A stretch of 64,000 nt of DNA from Polaribacter vadi. Its GTDB lineage: Bacteria; Bacteroidota; Bacteroidia; Flavobacteriales; Flavobacteriaceae. Where the stretch lies: assembly GCF_018861005.1 (NCBI RefSeq), contig NZ_JAHKQL010000017.1, positions 91,078-155,077 of the forward strand, in the 5' to 3' direction. Below the pieces are notes generated by a model. That model was not told where the DNA came from. It searched no databases and was given only the letters and a program-made list of their open reading frames with translations. The position numbers and the translations under genes were made by a program. Shown here one piece after another: positions 63,161 to 64,000 of this stretch. Every line of letters begins with the position of its first letter. Positions within the stretch are counted from its first letter, which is position 1.

Positions 63161-63856
63161 ATGGCACAAAAGAAAATCAGAAAGTCAATTCCAAAAGTAG
63201 CAAAAGTTAGAGCGGAACTTCAAGCGGAAATAAACTCTGAATGTCCTTTTTGTGAAAATACAGAAGTTGGACATTTTCAAATTCATCATATTGACGAGAA
63301 TCCTGCAAACAATAACAATGGTAATTTATTATTGTTATGTCCGAATTGTCACTCAAGAATTACAAAAGGAGACTTATCTCAAATAGATGTTTTAAAAAGA
63401 AAGATAGAACTTTTAAATAATCCTAAAAAAACGAATAAAAAAGATTCACAAAATGTTAGTTTTAATGGAACTGTTGGAAATGCAGTAGTTGGAAACAATA
63501 ATACTGTTAATCTAAAAAATACTAAAAAAACAGTTAAACAAAAATATCCAGAAGGCTGTATAGGATTTGAATCCGTTAAATCAAATTATATTGGGCATTT
63601 AATAGAAAGATATAATAAATATAAAGAATACGAAGTCGGAAAAGGAAATGTGAAATATTGGATTTTTGGAGGGCAATTAAAGAAGAAATTTAAGATTGCA
63701 CCTACAAGAACTATTTACAATTTACCAAGTTCAAGATTTGATGAATTAAAATTATATATTCAAAACAGAATTAGAGAGACAAAATTAGGAAAGATAAAAG
63801 GTTCAACACATAAACACTATTCAACTTTTGAGGAATATACTGAGAAGTTCGGATAA
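63161..63856 (+). CDS. Cassette 4: HNH endonuclease domain protein
   Basis: The 231-residue protein has an N-terminal HNH nuclease (about 25-75). The zinc cysteines are C28/C31 (CPFC) and C60/C63 (CPNC); the catalytic element is FQIHHIDENPANNNNGN with His42-His43 and Asn55, closed by CHSRITKG with His64. A Gly/Asn-rich patch (GTVGNAVVGNNNTVN) links it to a basic C-terminal domain (about 125-231) of unknown fold. It probably cuts double-stranded DNA; restriction of phage DNA is a guess from context. Confidence 0.85.
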   Translation: MAQKKIRKSIPKVAKVRAELQAEINSECPFCENTEVGHFQIHHIDENPANNNNGNLLLLCPNCHSRITKGDLSQIDVLKRKIELLNNPKKTNKKDSQNVSFNGTVGNAVVGNNNTVNLKNTKKTVKQKYPEGCIGFESVKSNYIGHLIERYNKYKEYEVGKGNVKYWIFGGQLKKKFKIAPTRTIYNLPSSRFDELKLYIQNRIRETKLGKIKGSTHKHYSTFEEYTEKFG

Positions 63857-63864
63857 AAATAGCA

Positions 63865-63998
63865 GTTGCTAACACCGTATAAAATTAATTGCTGGTTTTA
63901 GCCAGTTTACGAAAGTCCTCGCGGACTTTCTATCTGTGATTTATTTGCTAACTTTAGTGCTTAAAACACGCAACTAATCTTATACAACAACGTTAGTT
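63865..63998 (+). repeat. attC site of cassette 4
   Basis: GTTGCTAAC (63865-63873) is the exact reverse complement of GTTAGCAAC at 63124-63132. R' is GTTAGTT (63992-63998). Apart from about seven bases it is identical to the preceding attC. R'' to R' spans 132 bp. The next cassette begins at the window edge. Confidence 0.92.
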
Positions 63999-64000
63999 TC

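Larger units (their letters stand above)
58236..64000. mobile_element. Integron-like gene-cassette array (left part; runs off the window)
   Basis: The element comprises a tyrosine recombinase gene, an attI-like core at 59468, and four one-gene cassettes in the same orientation, each closed by an attC site. For every cassette the R'' box is the reverse complement of the core at its own 5' end: GTTAGGCAAC / GTTGCCTAAC, GTTGTAC / GTACAAC, GTTAGCACCA / TGGTGCTAAC, GTTAGCAAC / GTTGCTAAC. That is the rule for integron cassettes, whose circular form joins both ends. The array continues past 64000 with another core, GTTAGTT. The recombinase is read toward the cassettes, the opposite of the classical layout. 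Confidence 0.85.

Noticed and set aside
60799..63998. Regularly spaced repeats resembling a CRISPR array or transposon ends
   Set aside because: The repeats are 130-196 bp with internal hairpins, are spaced by complete genes and follow the R''/R' pairing rule. They have no short identical direct repeats with unique spacers, and no target-site duplications were seen.
58236..64000. Prophage or ICE interpretation of the integrase region
   Set aside because: No phage structural, replication or conjugation genes are present, no tRNA target is adjacent, and each gene is bounded by its own attC.

Overview
The window is chromosomal DNA of an AT-rich member of the Bacteroidota, most likely a marine Flavobacteriaceae of the Polaribacter/Tenacibaculum type. 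This is inferred from TonB-dependent receptors with a carboxypeptidase-like N-terminal domain, promoters of the TAnnTTTG type, weak Shine-Dalgarno signals, and flavobacterial gene types (tricorn-like S41 peptidase, DUF6702, RibBA with a decayed RibA half). No rRNA or tRNA gene was recognised.

From 1 to about 48 kb the content is mostly housekeeping. A TPP-riboswitch-controlled thiS-thiC-thiE-like operon comes first (minus strand), then proline dehydrogenase, aroB, a TonB-dependent receptor next to an AraC regulator, and a cold-shock-domain protein with a long leader. A TetR-regulated type I-secretion-like operon follows (ABC protein, HlyD, TolC; 11.2-16.4 kb), in which the ABC ATPase has lost most catalytic motifs. 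After it come an XRE/membrane pair, a MaoC protein, a tricorn-like protease, a TRIC channel, a DEAD helicase, a thioesterase, two MATE pumps, a MacAB-like exporter operon, a VanX-like dipeptidase, the pyruvate dehydrogenase E1alpha and E2 genes, tpx-dgkA, and ftsK-lolA-lptF/G-ribBA. The longest gene-free stretch is 37.09-37.85 kb.

From 48.4 to 58 kb there are envelope paralogues: three carboxypeptidase-regulatory-like proteins, a DUF6702 protein and two tandem M1 metallopeptidases. A MutS-like gene sits between two close paralogues, and directly behind it lies a decayed 134-bp attC-like site of the same type as those at the right end. It therefore looks like an orphan gene cassette.

The right end (58.2-64 kb) is the most interesting part: an integron-like cassette array that runs off the window. 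A tyrosine recombinase reads toward the array, followed by an attI-like core site and four one-gene cassettes separated by attC sites of 132-196 bp. Each cassette obeys the integron rule: its R'' box is the reverse complement of the core site at its own 5' end (7-10 bp matches in all four). The recombinase has a full R-K-HxxR-H-Y active site but lacks the insertion typical of IntI. The cassettes encode a catalytically dead tyrosine recombinase fused to a HEPN domain, a DUF6994-like protein, an ApeA-like HEPN protein and an HNH nuclease. This set suggests defence or toxin functions, which is inference only.
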